Below the pieces are notes generated by a model. That model was not told the origin of the DNA, ran no database searches, and saw nothing but the letters and a program-made list of their open reading frames with translations. Of a stretch of 64,000 nucleotides of DNA, positions 16,894-26,602 are shown piece by piece. The stretch's first letter is position 1; every line of letters begins with the position of its first letter. The position numbers and the translations under genes are program-made. Origin of the DNA: Arthrobacter globiformis NBRC 12137 (GTDB taxonomy: Bacteria > Actinomycetota > Actinomycetes > Actinomycetales > Micrococcaceae); the NCBI RefSeq assembly GCF_000238915.1, contig NZ_BAEG01000037.1:1-64000 (forward strand), given 5' to 3'.

Positions 16894-17832
16894 CTAGATG
16901 GTGACGTTGAGCCCTGCCGTGTAGCCGCCGGACACGGAACCCGACATGGTGGCCAGCTGGTAGATGCCGCCGTCTTCGCCGAACACGTTGTCTGACTGCA
17001 GGGTTGTGTTGGGGAAATTCCGGGCGCTGGTTTCGTAGCCCGCAGACGCGTAGACCTCCCTGCAGGCAGCGTCGGTCATGGCTAGCTGCGAGACAGCAAG
17101 GACCTGCCCTGCCGCCGTGGCGTTATTCATGGACTCGAACACTTCGAAGTGGATATGCGGCCAGCGGCCGTTGTAGGCGCCCGGGTAGATGGTCTTGAAG
17201 GTGACCTGGCCGTTGGCGTCCGCCTCCTGCACGCCCCGCAGGAAGTTCTCGTTCTCCAGCCCCGAATCGTAGAGCGAGTACCGTCCCTCCTTGTCGCAGT
17301 GCCAGGCGTAGACGGCCGCACCGGCCAGCGGGACGCAGCCGTTGGAGTTGTCGAGCAGGGTCAGTGTGACGGTCAGTGGTACGCCGTCCGCCGTCGTGGT
17401 GGACGTGCCGAAACTTGAGGTGATGTCCTGCCGGACCACCCCGGAGGCTTCCAGGACGTTAGGCCCGTTGGAGCCGTCGCCCGGATACGGACCGGCGGTC
17501 TCCTGCGGGATCTCGACGCCGCATTCGGCGATCGCCCGGGTGACGGTGGGGGTCGAGGTAGCCGAGCCGGACGGCGCCGTCGCCGTCGCCGTTGTGGTGG
17601 CCGAAGCGGTGGCGGTTGCGGCAGCGGAAGCCGTCGACGGCGATCCTGAGGGTGCCGACGATGACCCGCCGGGCGTGCACGCCGCCAGCGCGGCCGCCGT
17701 GCCGGCGCCGAGGAACATTCCCAGCGAGCGTCGGGACATCAGCGTGGACAGATCGAACTCGAGCCCGCGGTCATGGCTGGGATGCGGCTCGTGCCGGGGC
17801 TGCTGCCCTTCGGGTGTGCGTGGAGTTGTCAT
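16894..17832 (-). CDS. Secreted intradiol ring-cleavage dioxygenase-like lipoprotein
   Basis: A 312-residue protein from the ATG at 17830-17832; the TTG four codons earlier would abut the GGAG. Residues 33-52 carry an S-R-R Tat motif, a hydrophobic stretch and a lipobox L-A-A-C52, so it is probably exported folded and lipid-anchored. After a Ser/Thr/Ala-rich linker, the catalytic domain has A-G-P-Y-P, then Y-A-W-H-C-D-K-E-G-R-Y-S-L-Y and W-P-H-I-H-F, the Tyr and His iron ligands. Cytoplasmic relatives cleave catechols; the substrate of exported forms is unclear. Confidence 0.87.
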   Translation of the reverse strand: MTTPRTPEGQQPRHEPHPSHDRGLEFDLSTLMSRRSLGMFLGAGTAAALAACTPGGSSSAPSGSPSTASAAATATASATTTATATAPSGSATSTPTVTRAIAECGVEIPQETAGPYPGDGSNGPNVLEASGVVRQDITSSFGTSTTTADGVPLTVTLTLLDNSNGCVPLAGAAVYAWHCDKEGRYSLYDSGLENENFLRGVQEADANGQVTFKTIYPGAYNGRWPHIHFEVFESMNNATAAGQVLAVSQLAMTDAACREVYASAGYETSARNFPNTTLQSDNVFGEDGGIYQLATMSGSVSGGYTAGLNVTI

Positions 17833-17916
17833 GGCATCATCCAACTCCAGCCTGCTATGGCGTGCATAGGGCCCGGCTGTGTGGAAGCTGTGGAGCCTGT
17901 TTCCGTAATTGCCCGT

Positions 17917-18645
17917 TCAGTAGTCCGGGTTGCTCGGGGTCACCAGGCCGGTTTCGTAGGCGTACACCACGGCCTGGACGCGGTCACGGAGGTGCAGCTT
18001 GGTCAGGATCCGCCGGACATGTGTCTTCACGGTGGCCTCCGACAGGAAATAGCGGTGCGCGATCTCCGCATTGGAAAGCCCCTCGGACATCGCTTCCAGC
18101 ATCTCGGTTTCGCGCGGAGTGAGGTCCTCCAGCAGCGGGTCGCGGGGAGCAGGTGCCGTGGCTGGCGGGGACGCCTCGGCTGGACCATTCAACGCGGAAA
18201 CGGGTTCTGCCCCGCGGACGTACGTCTCAAGAAGCCGCTGGGTCACCCGGGGCGCCACCACGGCGTCGCCGCTCGCCACCACCCGCACGGCCTGGACCAG
18301 TTCGGCGGGTGCCACATCCTTGAGCAGGAAGGCCGAGGCCCCGGCCTGCAGGCCGGCGAAGGCGTACTCGTCCAGGTCGAAGGTGGTCAGGATGATGATC
18401 CTGGCACGCGAACCTGAACTGGTGATGGCCCGGGTGGCCTCGATCCCGTCGAGCGTAGGCATCCGGACATCCATGAGCACGACGTCGGGATCGAGGTGGC
18501 CCACCTGGCGGACTGCCTCGGCCCCATCGGAGGCCTCGCCCACCACCTCAAGTCCGTCCTCACCCTCCAGGATGAGCCGGAACCCCATCCGCAGCAGCGG
18601 CTGGTCATCCGCCAGCAGGACCCGGAGGTGTCCGGACTCATTCAT
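17917..18645 (-). CDS. NarL/LuxR-type response regulator
   Basis: A 242-residue regulator. The receiver domain has D-D near residue 13, the phosphoacceptor D59 in V-V-L-M-D-V-R-M-P, and L-L-K-D for the conserved lysine. A Pro/Ala-rich linker of about 40 residues, longer than usual, leads to a LuxR helix-turn-helix starting L-T-P-R-E-T-E-M-L. It lies 49 bp after the histidine kinase gene and probably controls the adjacent ABC transporter. Confidence 0.95.
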   Translation of the reverse strand: MNESGHLRVLLADDQPLLRMGFRLILEGEDGLEVVGEASDGAEAVRQVGHLDPDVVLMDVRMPTLDGIEATRAITSSGSRARIIILTTFDLDEYAFAGLQAGASAFLLKDVAPAELVQAVRVVASGDAVVAPRVTQRLLETYVRGAEPVSALNGPAEASPPATAPAPRDPLLEDLTPRETEMLEAMSEGLSNAEIAHRYFLSEATVKTHVRRILTKLHLRDRVQAVVYAYETGLVTPSNPDY

Positions 18646-18694
18646 TATTCCCCCATTTTGCCGTTTTCCAAGTTGCCGTCCCGCATCCCGCCGG

Positions 18695-19987
18695 TCAGCG
18701 TGCGCCGTCCTGAGTCCGGCCGTTCAGTGCCAGGACGGCCTGCACGCGCCAGCCGCCGCCGGCGGCCGGGCCTGCCTCCACCGTACCGCCGTAGATCCGG
18801 GCCCGTTCCTTCATCCCGGCCAGGCCCTGTCCTGTCCCGCCGGAAGTGGCGGCCTCAACGGTGCCCCGGCCGTCGTCGTGCACTTCTATGGTGACGGTGG
18901 AATCGTCGCGCACCACCAGTACGTCCACCCGGCTCAGTGCGCGGCCGTAGCGCAGCACGTTGGTCAGCGATTCCTGCACGATCCGGTACACGGTCAGCTG
19001 GAGAGCCACCTCCTCCGGCAGCGCCGGACCCGTATGCGAGTAATGGACGGGAAGGCCTGCGGTCCGGAAGCCGTCCAGCAGCTTCCCGAGGCTTGCGCCG
19101 TCCGCGAGCGGCTCACGGGGCGCCCGGCCGGCGGAGGCGTCATCCCGCAGGACGCCGAGGACCCGGCGCATGTCCGCCAGCGCGGTACGCCCGGTCCTGG
19201 ACAGTTCCGCGAGGACCTCCGCGGCGCGTTCCGGATCCCTGCGGACCACGACGGCGGCGCCGTCGGACAGGGCGACCATCACGGTCAGCGAGTGGGCAAC
19301 GACGTCGTGCATCTCACGGGCGATCCTGTTGCGTTCGTTGACTGAGCCCAGGCGTGCGGCCTGCGCGGCCCACGCCGCGATTTCCTGCTCGTGCTCCCGC
19401 CGCTGCCGGACGGAAATGCCGATTCCGGTGGCGATGATGTTGGAGAACGCGATGCTGGTGCCGGCCGCGATGCTGGTCACCAGGTGGAACTCCTCCGGCG
19501 AGGCGGCGTGCTTGGGCAGTTCCCGCTCCAGCGGTCCCACGGCGGCCAGGAAGTACAGCAGCGCCAGTGGCGCTGTGGCCACGGCCATCGTGACCAGGGC
19601 AAAGCGGCGCGTGTGGACCACAGCCACCGCGTACAGCGAGAACCACAGCCCTGCCGACACATTGGATCCCCACGGATGAAGCAGACTCACGCCAACCTCG
19701 GCCGCCGCGACGAACACCACCACGGCCACCGGGCGCCGGCGCCGCAGGAAGAGGGACAGGGCGACGGCCGCGAGCAGCGCGACCGCGGCCCACCTGCCCG
19801 TAGTGACGGCGTCGATCACGGTGGGCACCACCAGCACCGCATAGCAGGCGGCGACCACGGCGTCCATGACCCGCGGACGCCGGTGCAGGTAGCGCCGGAG
19901 CAGGCCCCGCCGTCGGGCAGCAAGCTCGGCGAAGGACGCGTCAGCCGGCGTGGCTGGCGCGTCCTTCACCGAGACAGCATCAATCAT
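18695..19987 (-). CDS. Sensor histidine kinase (HisKA_3 type)
   Basis: A 430-residue membrane kinase with about five hydrophobic helices between residues 42 and 190, then the dimerisation/phosphotransfer segment I-A-R-E-M-H227-D-V-V-A-H. The ATPase domain has E-V-H-D-D-G-R-G and G-Q-G-L-A-G-M-K-E-R. It lacks a large extracellular domain, so it probably senses signals in or at the membrane, as DesK or LiaS do. It lies 19 bp after the ABC permease gene. Confidence 0.94.
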   Translation of the reverse strand: MIDAVSVKDAPATPADASFAELAARRRGLLRRYLHRRPRVMDAVVAACYAVLVVPTVIDAVTTGRWAAVALLAAVALSLFLRRRRPVAVVVFVAAAEVGVSLLHPWGSNVSAGLWFSLYAVAVVHTRRFALVTMAVATAPLALLYFLAAVGPLERELPKHAASPEEFHLVTSIAAGTSIAFSNIIATGIGISVRQRREHEQEIAAWAAQAARLGSVNERNRIAREMHDVVAHSLTVMVALSDGAAVVVRRDPERAAEVLAELSRTGRTALADMRRVLGVLRDDASAGRAPREPLADGASLGKLLDGFRTAGLPVHYSHTGPALPEEVALQLTVYRIVQESLTNVLRYGRALSRVDVLVVRDDSTVTIEVHDDGRGTVEAATSGGTGQGLAGMKERARIYGGTVEAGPAAGGGWRVQAVLALNGRTQDGAR

Positions 19988-20006
19988 GGGCAGGACCTGG
20001 GTGCGG

Positions 20007-20885
20007 CTAGACGTCCCGTTTCTTCAGCAGGACCATGGCCAGGACCACTGGCACCACCACCCAGCCGCCCAGCACCAGGGCCGCCTGCCACACCTCCAGC
20101 GTGTCGGGGACGTGCTCCACGGCGGTCAGCGGGTTGATCGTGTTTCCGGGGAGGTACTTGCGGGCCTCTTCGAAGAAGTCGCCCGGGATGAGCTGGAACG
20201 CAATCGGGGCCACAAAGAACAGGCCAACGAGGGCCATGATGCCGCCGGCTGAATTCCGCAGCATCGTGCCGAGTGCCATGCCGATTGCGGCCACCGCTGC
20301 CACATACACACTGGTGACGAGGAGCAGCTTGACCGACTGCGAGCTGGCGAGGTCGAGCTTGAGATCGAAGTTGTCCAGGATCGGCACCGCCACCAAGCCG
20401 GCAATGTAGGTGGACACGGCCGTCACGACGAAGGCGCTGAGGATCACCACCACGAGCTTGGCAATGAACGCGGGGAGCCGCTTCGGCACCGCCGCGAACG
20501 TCGAGCGGGCCATGCCGGTGGTGAACTCGGAACTCATGAGCAGGACGCCCAGTGAGCCCAGAATCAGCTGTGCAAAGGCGACGCCCGAGGTGGGGACCGT
20601 GACGGCAAGGTCGCCACCCTGTGCCGCGATGGCCGCCGCCGCCTCGGGATCGGAGCTGGCCTGGTCCGCGAACTGGCCTGTTCCCCAGGCGGACAGGGCG
20701 CCGAAGCCAACCACGACGATGGCCGTCGAAACAAGCAGGATCAGTGTGGACAGGAGCGTGCGGAACTTGATGAATTCCGAATTCAGGACCCGGAAGAAGC
20801 TTGGACCCGGTCCCGGGTTTGCAGCGTTGCGATGGGCCGCGCGGCCGGGACCGGCGGCAGGCTGGGTGGAAGTCGATGTGCTCAT
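20007..20885 (-). CDS. ABC-2 type transporter permease
   Basis: A 292-residue membrane protein with six predicted helices. Its opening R-V-L-N-S-E-F-I-K-F-R-T-L is typical of ABC-2 permeases of drug or lantibiotic exporters. It lies 4 bp after the ATPase gene and just before the two-component pair. The four-gene set ATPase-permease-kinase-regulator is a common envelope-stress or antibiotic-response module. Confidence 0.92.
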   Translation of the reverse strand: MSTSTSTQPAAGPGRAAHRNAANPGPGPSFFRVLNSEFIKFRTLLSTLILLVSTAIVVVGFGALSAWGTGQFADQASSDPEAAAAIAAQGGDLAVTVPTSGVAFAQLILGSLGVLLMSSEFTTGMARSTFAAVPKRLPAFIAKLVVVILSAFVVTAVSTYIAGLVAVPILDNFDLKLDLASSQSVKLLLVTSVYVAAVAAIGMALGTMLRNSAGGIMALVGLFFVAPIAFQLIPGDFFEEARKYLPGNTINPLTAVEHVPDTLEVWQAALVLGGWVVVPVVLAMVLLKKRDV

Positions 20886-20889
20886 GGCG

Positions 20890-21834
20890 TCAGTTGCCTC
20901 CGGACTGGGCGGGAACCGGGGCTCCCGTGGTGATCAGCGAGTGGTATTCGACCTCGTCCTTGGTCAGCTCCATGTAGGCCTCTTCGAGGCTGGCCTGGAG
21001 CGGGGTGAGTTCGTAGATCAGGACGTGGTTGTCCAGGGCGCTGCGGGCGATCTGCCGGGGGTCCAGGCCCGTGACCTCGAGGAGTTCGTGGTCCTGCAGC
21101 TCCACCGAGACACCTGTTCCGGCGAGAACGTGCATGAGCCGGTCGGGCTGGTCGGAGCGGACCCGGGTCCGGCTCTGGCCCTTGCCCGTGATGATGTCCT
21201 TAATGGGTGCGTCGGCAATGATCTTCCCGCGGCCGATCACGATCAGATGATCGGCGGTCAGGGCCATCTCACTCATGAGGTGGCTGGAGAGGAACACCGT
21301 GCGCCCCTCGGAAGCCAGGTACTTCACCAGGTTCCGCACCCAGACCACGCCTTCCGGATCGAGCCCGTTGACGGGTTCGTCCAGGATGATGGTCTGCGGA
21401 TCGCCGAGCAGCGCGGCGGCGATGCCCAGCCGCTGGCCCATGCCAAGGGAGAACCCCTTGACCTTTTTCCGGGCCACGTCGGCCAGACCGGTCATGTCGA
21501 TGACCTCGTGCACCCGCTTCCGCGGGATGCTGTGCGTGGCGGCCATGGCCAGCAGGTGGTTGTACGCGGAGCGGCTCGTGTGGACGGCCTTGGCGTCCAG
21601 CAGCGCCCCGATTTCGCGCAGCGGTGCCGTGTGCCGGGCGAACGGGACACCATTGACGGTGACCGTCCCCGCCGTCGGGGTGTCCAGGCCCATGATCATG
21701 CGCATGGTGGTCGACTTGCCGGCACCGTTGGGTCCAAGGAAGCCGGTGACCTGGCCGGCTTGGACGGTGAAACTGACGCCGTCGACGGCGGTTTTGTCGC
21801 CGTAGGCTTTTGTCAGGCCTTCTGCCTCAATCAT
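20890..21834 (-). CDS. ABC transporter ATP-binding protein
   Basis: A 314-residue ATPase. Walker A is G-P-N-G-A-G-K-S-T near residue 35, the signature is S-L-G-M-G-Q-R-L-G, and Walker B is T-I-I-L-D-E-P-V-N-G-L-D-P. A C-terminal extension of about 80 residues is typical of DrrA/NatA-type exporters. It is the first gene of a four-gene operon. Confidence 0.95.
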   Translation of the reverse strand: MIEAEGLTKAYGDKTAVDGVSFTVQAGQVTGFLGPNGAGKSTTMRMIMGLDTPTAGTVTVNGVPFARHTAPLREIGALLDAKAVHTSRSAYNHLLAMAATHSIPRKRVHEVIDMTGLADVARKKVKGFSLGMGQRLGIAAALLGDPQTIILDEPVNGLDPEGVVWVRNLVKYLASEGRTVFLSSHLMSEMALTADHLIVIGRGKIIADAPIKDIITGKGQSRTRVRSDQPDRLMHVLAGTGVSVELQDHELLEVTGLDPRQIARSALDNHVLIYELTPLQASLEEAYMELTKDEVEYHSLITTGAPVPAQSGGN

Positions 21835-21980
21835 GGAAGCTTTCCTTTGCGTAGCTACGGGCGTGCTGTCTGGTGTGCACGTTCCACGCTACCCACGCCG
21901 GCTGCCGAATTCGCCGGTCTCAGGGATGATTCAGGGGCGAATCAGGGTACCGGGTGTCATCCGGTGGGATGAGCGACGCG

Positions 21981-23483
21981 TCAGTTGCCGTCCGCCGGTG
22001 AGTAATAGCGCAGGGCGGCACTTTTCAGGGTGAACTCGACGGCCCGGACGCCTGGCATGGCTTCGCCGTCCACCGCCAGCACCATGGGGGCGGTGCCGCA
22101 CTCCACGCGGACACGGGTGGCTTCGGTGAGGTGGGTGATCCTGGACGTCGCCACCGTGCCGGTCAGCACCGACCAAAGCATGCGGAGGCGGGCGAAAGAC
22201 TCGTCAGCGGTCATCATCCTGACGTCCAGGACACCGTCGTCCAGCACCGGCCGGAAGAGCGGAGCATGGTCCCGAGGGAAGTAGCGGCCGCGGCCCAGAT
22301 ACATGATCCACAGCCTGTGGCGGACGCCATTGACGATCAGCGTTATCGGCTTCTCCACGGCGAATGTCCGGAACATGGCCACAACCCCGGCGAGCGGCTT
22401 CCCCAAGGCGGGCTGCAACTGTTCGCGGCGCCGCACCAGGTTCGGGTACAGCCCGATGCTCGCGGTGTTGAGCATCGTCAGCTCCACCTGTTCGGGATCG
22501 TCCGCGAGACCGCGTTCAACGGCCACGACGCCGACGTCCGCCAGGGCCGCTTCGCCGCGTTCAGCTGCGGCCACCGCTTCGACCACGGAGGGCGTGCCCG
22601 CGTCCCGGGCGAAGTGGTTGAGCGTTCCGCCGGCCAGCACCAGCAAGGGAAGATCATGGTCGATGGCGGCCGCCGCCGCGGTGCCGACTGTTCCGTCCCC
22701 ACCCCAGACACCGAGAGCGCGGGTGCCAGGCCGGGTGGCTGCCTCTTCCACCCGCTGGGCAACATCGTCCTCCAGTGCAATGAGCGTTATATGTGCCAGC
22801 GGGAATACTTCCTTGAGGGCCGCGGCGGTTTCCTCGGTGAACGACCCACCCAGCGTGTTCACGGCAATGCTCAGGCCTTCGCCCTGCGGGAGCGGGGCCT
22901 CCTGCACCCGCCGCCTGGACGTGGGAGGCATGGGTGGCCGAACAGGCCACCACTTCCTCGTCACGAGGGCTGCGCCGGCACCGATTGCCGAACCGAAGAG
23001 CACATCCGAGGGCCAGTGGGCGCCTGTATGCACTCTGGAGTATGCAACGCCGGCGGCAACAGGAGCGACGACCGCTCCGAGCACCGGCTGGACCATTCCA
23101 GTGCCCAGGGCGAATGCGACCGCCGAGGCGGAGTGGCCGGACGGCATGGATGAACTGGTGGGCTGCGGATGGACGAAGCGGAACACCGGCAAATGCTCAG
23201 GGAGCGGCCGCGCGCGGGGCAGCAGGGTCTTGAAAACGAGGTTCGTCACTGCTGAGGCGACGCCCTGGGCCAGCAGGCCGTGGAGTGCTGCGCGCCTGGT
23301 GCGCCCCGGGATGGCGGCAGCCACGGCAGCCACGCCAAACCACAGCTTTCCCTTGTTGGCCGAGGCCGAGAGCCGGCGGAAAAACGTGTCGTGGTGCCCG
23401 CCTGGGAAGCCGGAAACGGTCCGCATCAACGTGCGGTCGAGGGCGGCAATCCAGCCTGGCCCCCGGTGCAGCATTCGTCGCAT
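21981..23483 (-). CDS. PAP2 phosphatase fused to diacylglycerol kinase-type domain
   Basis: A 500-residue fusion. Residues about 15-180 form a PAP2 phosphatase with K-x-x-x-P-R-A-R-P, P-S-G-H-S-A-S and R-V-H-T-G-A-H-W-P-S-D, the three conserved motifs. Residues about 200-500 form a lipid kinase domain with G-V-W-G-G-D-G-T-V-G-T and L-A-G-G-T-L-N-H-F-A-R-D. One half removes phosphate from a lipid or polyprenyl phosphate and the other phosphorylates a lipid, perhaps diacylglycerol. The fusion is known in actinobacteria. Confidence 0.93.
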   Translation of the reverse strand: MRRMLHRGPGWIAALDRTLMRTVSGFPGGHHDTFFRRLSASANKGKLWFGVAAVAAAIPGRTRRAALHGLLAQGVASAVTNLVFKTLLPRARPLPEHLPVFRFVHPQPTSSSMPSGHSASAVAFALGTGMVQPVLGAVVAPVAAGVAYSRVHTGAHWPSDVLFGSAIGAGAALVTRKWWPVRPPMPPTSRRRVQEAPLPQGEGLSIAVNTLGGSFTEETAAALKEVFPLAHITLIALEDDVAQRVEEAATRPGTRALGVWGGDGTVGTAAAAAIDHDLPLLVLAGGTLNHFARDAGTPSVVEAVAAAERGEAALADVGVVAVERGLADDPEQVELTMLNTASIGLYPNLVRRREQLQPALGKPLAGVVAMFRTFAVEKPITLIVNGVRHRLWIMYLGRGRYFPRDHAPLFRPVLDDGVLDVRMMTADESFARLRMLWSVLTGTVATSRITHLTEATRVRVECGTAPMVLAVDGEAMPGVRAVEFTLKSAALRYYSPADGN

Positions 23484-23554
23484 TTCCCCACCCTACCGCC
23501 CGGTACAGCGGTGTGCTCCCGGCTTCTGTCCTAGGCGGGACATTCCCGGGCGGG

Positions 23555-24751
23555 TCATTCCCTGGCGGGAAGCGGCTTGGCGGCACCCGCGAGCATCAGG
23601 GCGACCAGGATGGGCACACCGATGGCCAGCAGTGCCATATGGATTCCGGTCAGGTCCCCCAGGTAGCCGAGCAGCGGCGGACCGGCCAGGAAGGCGACAT
23701 AGCCGATGGTGGAAACCACCGAGACCCTTGCCGCTGCGTGCCGGGGATCGTCTGCGGCTGCCGACATCCCCATGGGAAAGGCCAGGGCCGCCCCCACTCC
23801 CCACAGCGCTGCTCCAACGGCAGCCAGCCACAGGTTTCCGGCAAACACGAACAGTGCCAGGCCTGCGGCGGCGGCTGCCATGCTGCCCCGGAGCACTGCC
23901 ACCCGGCCGTACCTGTCGATGACGGTGCCGCCGAAGAAGCGCATCGTGGTCATGGCCAGGACGAAGAGCGCGAAGAGCAGTGCGCCGGTCGATTCGGAGG
24001 TTCCCAGCCCGTCCACGGACGCCTTGGCGATCCAGTCGTTGCCTGCGCCCTCGGTCAGCGTGGCGCCGAGAACCACGACGCCGATCAGCAGGGTGCGGCC
24101 GTCCCGCCATGCCGAAGGTCCGCGGACCGTCTTGGCTTCACCGTCGGCGGGCCGCTCCGGTGCGGTGTGGGGGAGGAAGTACCGGGGGACCACGATTGTC
24201 AGCACCGCCACTGAGGCGGCGATGACCAGCAGGTGCTGCGGCAAACCCACGCCGATTCCAGACAGGCCAGCCCCGATCAGGGCGCCTACGAAGGCACCGC
24301 CACTGAAGGCAGCGTGGAACTTGGGCATCACCGTCTTGCGGAGCCGGTGCTCGACGTCGGCGCCCTCAACGTTCTGGGACACGTCCCACAGCCCGATGCC
24401 GATGCCGAAAAAGAAGAGGGATGCAGCGGTGCCGGGAACCGACTCAGCGAGCAGCGACACTGCGATGCCTACACCCGCCAGCGCGGCCAGAAGGCCGCTC
24501 GCCCGGACGGTGTTGGCGGTGCCGATCCGGCTGATGACGTGCCCGGCGGTGGGAAGCGCGATCAGCGACCCGACGGCGGTGCACAGCAGCAGGGTTCCCA
24601 TCTGCCCGGACGAGATCCCGAGGATCTCCGTCACAGCCGGAATGCGGGCCGCCCAGCTCGCAAAGACCAGGCCGTTGGCGCCGAAGATGATGAACGTGGC
24701 CAAGGCGGCGGCGGAAACCTGCCGGCCGGCAAGCTGCTGGGTTGAGGTCAT
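23555..24751 (-). CDS. MFS transporter
   Basis: A 398-residue transporter with 12 predicted helices. The first helix reads F-I-I-F-G-A-N-G-L-V-F-A-S-W-A-A-R-I-P, and V-E-H-R-L-R-K-T-V-M-P-K-F-H-A-A-F-S-G-G lies in the loop after helix 4, a pattern of a subgroup related to FucP/YbjJ-like MFS proteins. The substrate is unknown. It ends about 70 bp before the PAP2-kinase gene start. Confidence 0.9.
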   Translation of the reverse strand: MTSTQQLAGRQVSAAALATFIIFGANGLVFASWAARIPAVTEILGISSGQMGTLLLCTAVGSLIALPTAGHVISRIGTANTVRASGLLAALAGVGIAVSLLAESVPGTAASLFFFGIGIGLWDVSQNVEGADVEHRLRKTVMPKFHAAFSGGAFVGALIGAGLSGIGVGLPQHLLVIAASVAVLTIVVPRYFLPHTAPERPADGEAKTVRGPSAWRDGRTLLIGVVVLGATLTEGAGNDWIAKASVDGLGTSESTGALLFALFVLAMTTMRFFGGTVIDRYGRVAVLRGSMAAAAAGLALFVFAGNLWLAAVGAALWGVGAALAFPMGMSAAADDPRHAAARVSVVSTIGYVAFLAGPPLLGYLGDLTGIHMALLAIGVPILVALMLAGAAKPLPARE

Positions 24752-24793
24752 TCGTCAACTCTAGTGCCGCGCAGCTTGAGCCTGTCGAACCCG

Positions 24794-26476
24794 TCAGCGG
24801 GCGCGTTCCACCCGCTTCTCGTCCCAGACCGGCGCCGCCGACTCGTACACCTTGCCATCGGAGCCGAAGACCAGGAAGCGGTCGAAGGTGCGGGCGAACC
24901 AGCGGTCGTGCGTGACGGCGAGGACCGTGCCCTCGAAGTGGTCGATGGCCCGTTCCAGGGCCTCGGCCGAGTGCAGGTCGAGGTTGTCGGTGGGCTCATC
25001 CAGCAGCAGCAGCGTGGCGCCGGACAGCTGCAGCAGCAGGATCTGGAACCGGGCCTGCTGTCCGCCGGACAGCGACTCGTACTTCTGTTCCGACTGCCCC
25101 GCGAGCCCGTAGCCGTCGAGAGCTCCGGCAGCGGCCTCCCGGCCCAGGCCGGAACGGTGTTCGTCGCCGCGGTGCAGGATGTCCAGCAGCGTGCGGTTCA
25201 TGAGGTCGGGCCGGACGTGCGTCTGCGCAAAGAACCCCGGCCGGATACGGGCGCCCAGTTTCACGGTGCCCTCGTGGGGCACTTCGGCAATTTCGACGTC
25301 GGACACCGGAAGGTGCTCCCGCTCCGGATCAGTGCCTCCGGTGGCGAGCAGCCGCAGGAAGTGCGACTTGCCGGAGCCGTTGGAGCCCAGCACGCCCACA
25401 CGGTCCCCGAACCAGATCTCGGTGGAGAAGGGCTTCATGAGACCGGTCAGTTCCAGCTTTTCGGCCACGACGGCCCGCTTGGCGGTGCGGCCGCCTTTGA
25501 GCCGCATCTGCACGTTCTGCTCGATGGGCAAGGCTTCCGGCGGTCCGGCCTCGAGGAATTTGGCAAGCCGGGTCTGGGCTGCGTGGTAGCGGTTTGCCAT
25601 GTCGGAGCGGAAGGCGGCCTTGTTCTTGTACATGTTGACGAGTTCCTTGAGCTTCGCGTGCTCCTCGTCCCAGCGCTTGCGAAGCTCCTCGAAGCGGGCG
25701 TTCCGGTCCGCCCGGGCCTCGACATACGACCCGAAGCCGCCGCCGTGGATCCAGGCGCCGGCCCCGTTGATGCCCGGCTCGAGCGTGACGATGCGGCCGG
25801 CGGCGTTGTTCAGCAGCTCCCGGTCGTGGCTGATGAAGAAGACGGTCTTCTTCGATTCGTTGAGCTTGTCCTCGAGCCAGCGCTTGCCCGGGACGTCGAG
25901 GTAGTTGTCTGGTTCATCGAGGAGCAGCAGCTCGTCGGGACCGGCAAAGAGCGCCTCCAGCACCAGCCGTTTCTGCTCGCCGCCGGACAGCGTGGACGCG
26001 CGGCGGTGCTGGGCGCGGTCAAAAGGCAGTCCCAGCGCGGCCATGCAGACCTCGTCCCAGACGGTCTCGACGTCGTACCCGCCGGCGTCTCCCCAGTCGA
26101 CGATTGCCTGGGCGTACCGCATCTGGGTGGGCTCGTCGTCGTGCTCCATCATGGCCAGCTCAGCCTCATCCACGGCGCGGGCGGCATCCGCCAGTGCCGG
26201 AGGAGCGGCGGACAGCAAAAGGTCGCGGACCGTGGAGTCGTCACGGACCTGCCCCACGAACTGCCGCATGATGCCCATGTTTCCGGACCGGCCGATCACG
26301 CCTTCGTCCGGAGTGAGGTCTCCGGCGATGATCCGGAAGAGGGTGGTTTTGCCTGTTCCGTTGGGTCCGATGAGCGCCGTCTTGGTGCCGTCCGGGACCT
26401 TGAAGGTCACCCCGTTGAGCAGCTGGCTGCCGTCGGAGAGGAAGTAGTCGATGCCGGAAACGTCAATATGGGCCAC
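24794..26476 (-). CDS. ABC-F family ATPase
   Basis: A 560-residue soluble protein from a GTG at 26474-26476, 9 bases after a GGAG. It has two ABC domains: Walker A I-G-P-N-G-T-G-K-T-T near residue 40 and G-S-N-G-S-G-K-S-H near 365, with signatures L-S-G-G-E-Q-K-R-L and L-S-G-G-Q-Q-A-R-F. The linker between them (about 240-320) is rich in charged helices. No membrane domain is present. ABC-F proteins act on ribosomes, either as translation factors or in antibiotic protection; which applies here is not clear. Confidence 0.94.
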   Translation of the reverse strand: MAHIDVSGIDYFLSDGSQLLNGVTFKVPDGTKTALIGPNGTGKTTLFRIIAGDLTPDEGVIGRSGNMGIMRQFVGQVRDDSTVRDLLLSAAPPALADAARAVDEAELAMMEHDDEPTQMRYAQAIVDWGDAGGYDVETVWDEVCMAALGLPFDRAQHRRASTLSGGEQKRLVLEALFAGPDELLLLDEPDNYLDVPGKRWLEDKLNESKKTVFFISHDRELLNNAAGRIVTLEPGINGAGAWIHGGGFGSYVEARADRNARFEELRKRWDEEHAKLKELVNMYKNKAAFRSDMANRYHAAQTRLAKFLEAGPPEALPIEQNVQMRLKGGRTAKRAVVAEKLELTGLMKPFSTEIWFGDRVGVLGSNGSGKSHFLRLLATGGTDPEREHLPVSDVEIAEVPHEGTVKLGARIRPGFFAQTHVRPDLMNRTLLDILHRGDEHRSGLGREAAAGALDGYGLAGQSEQKYESLSGGQQARFQILLLQLSGATLLLLDEPTDNLDLHSAEALERAIDHFEGTVLAVTHDRWFARTFDRFLVFGSDGKVYESAAPVWDEKRVERAR

Positions 26477-26602
26477 CGGGCAATTCTCCCACGCCCCGCC
26501 CGCCGGCGATTTTGCACAGATATCGTGCCCAAATGCGCCCAGGAGTCGCGACAAGTCGATAAGAACTCCGGGGGAGGCGGGGGTGGGAGGTGCGCGGGTG
26601 TG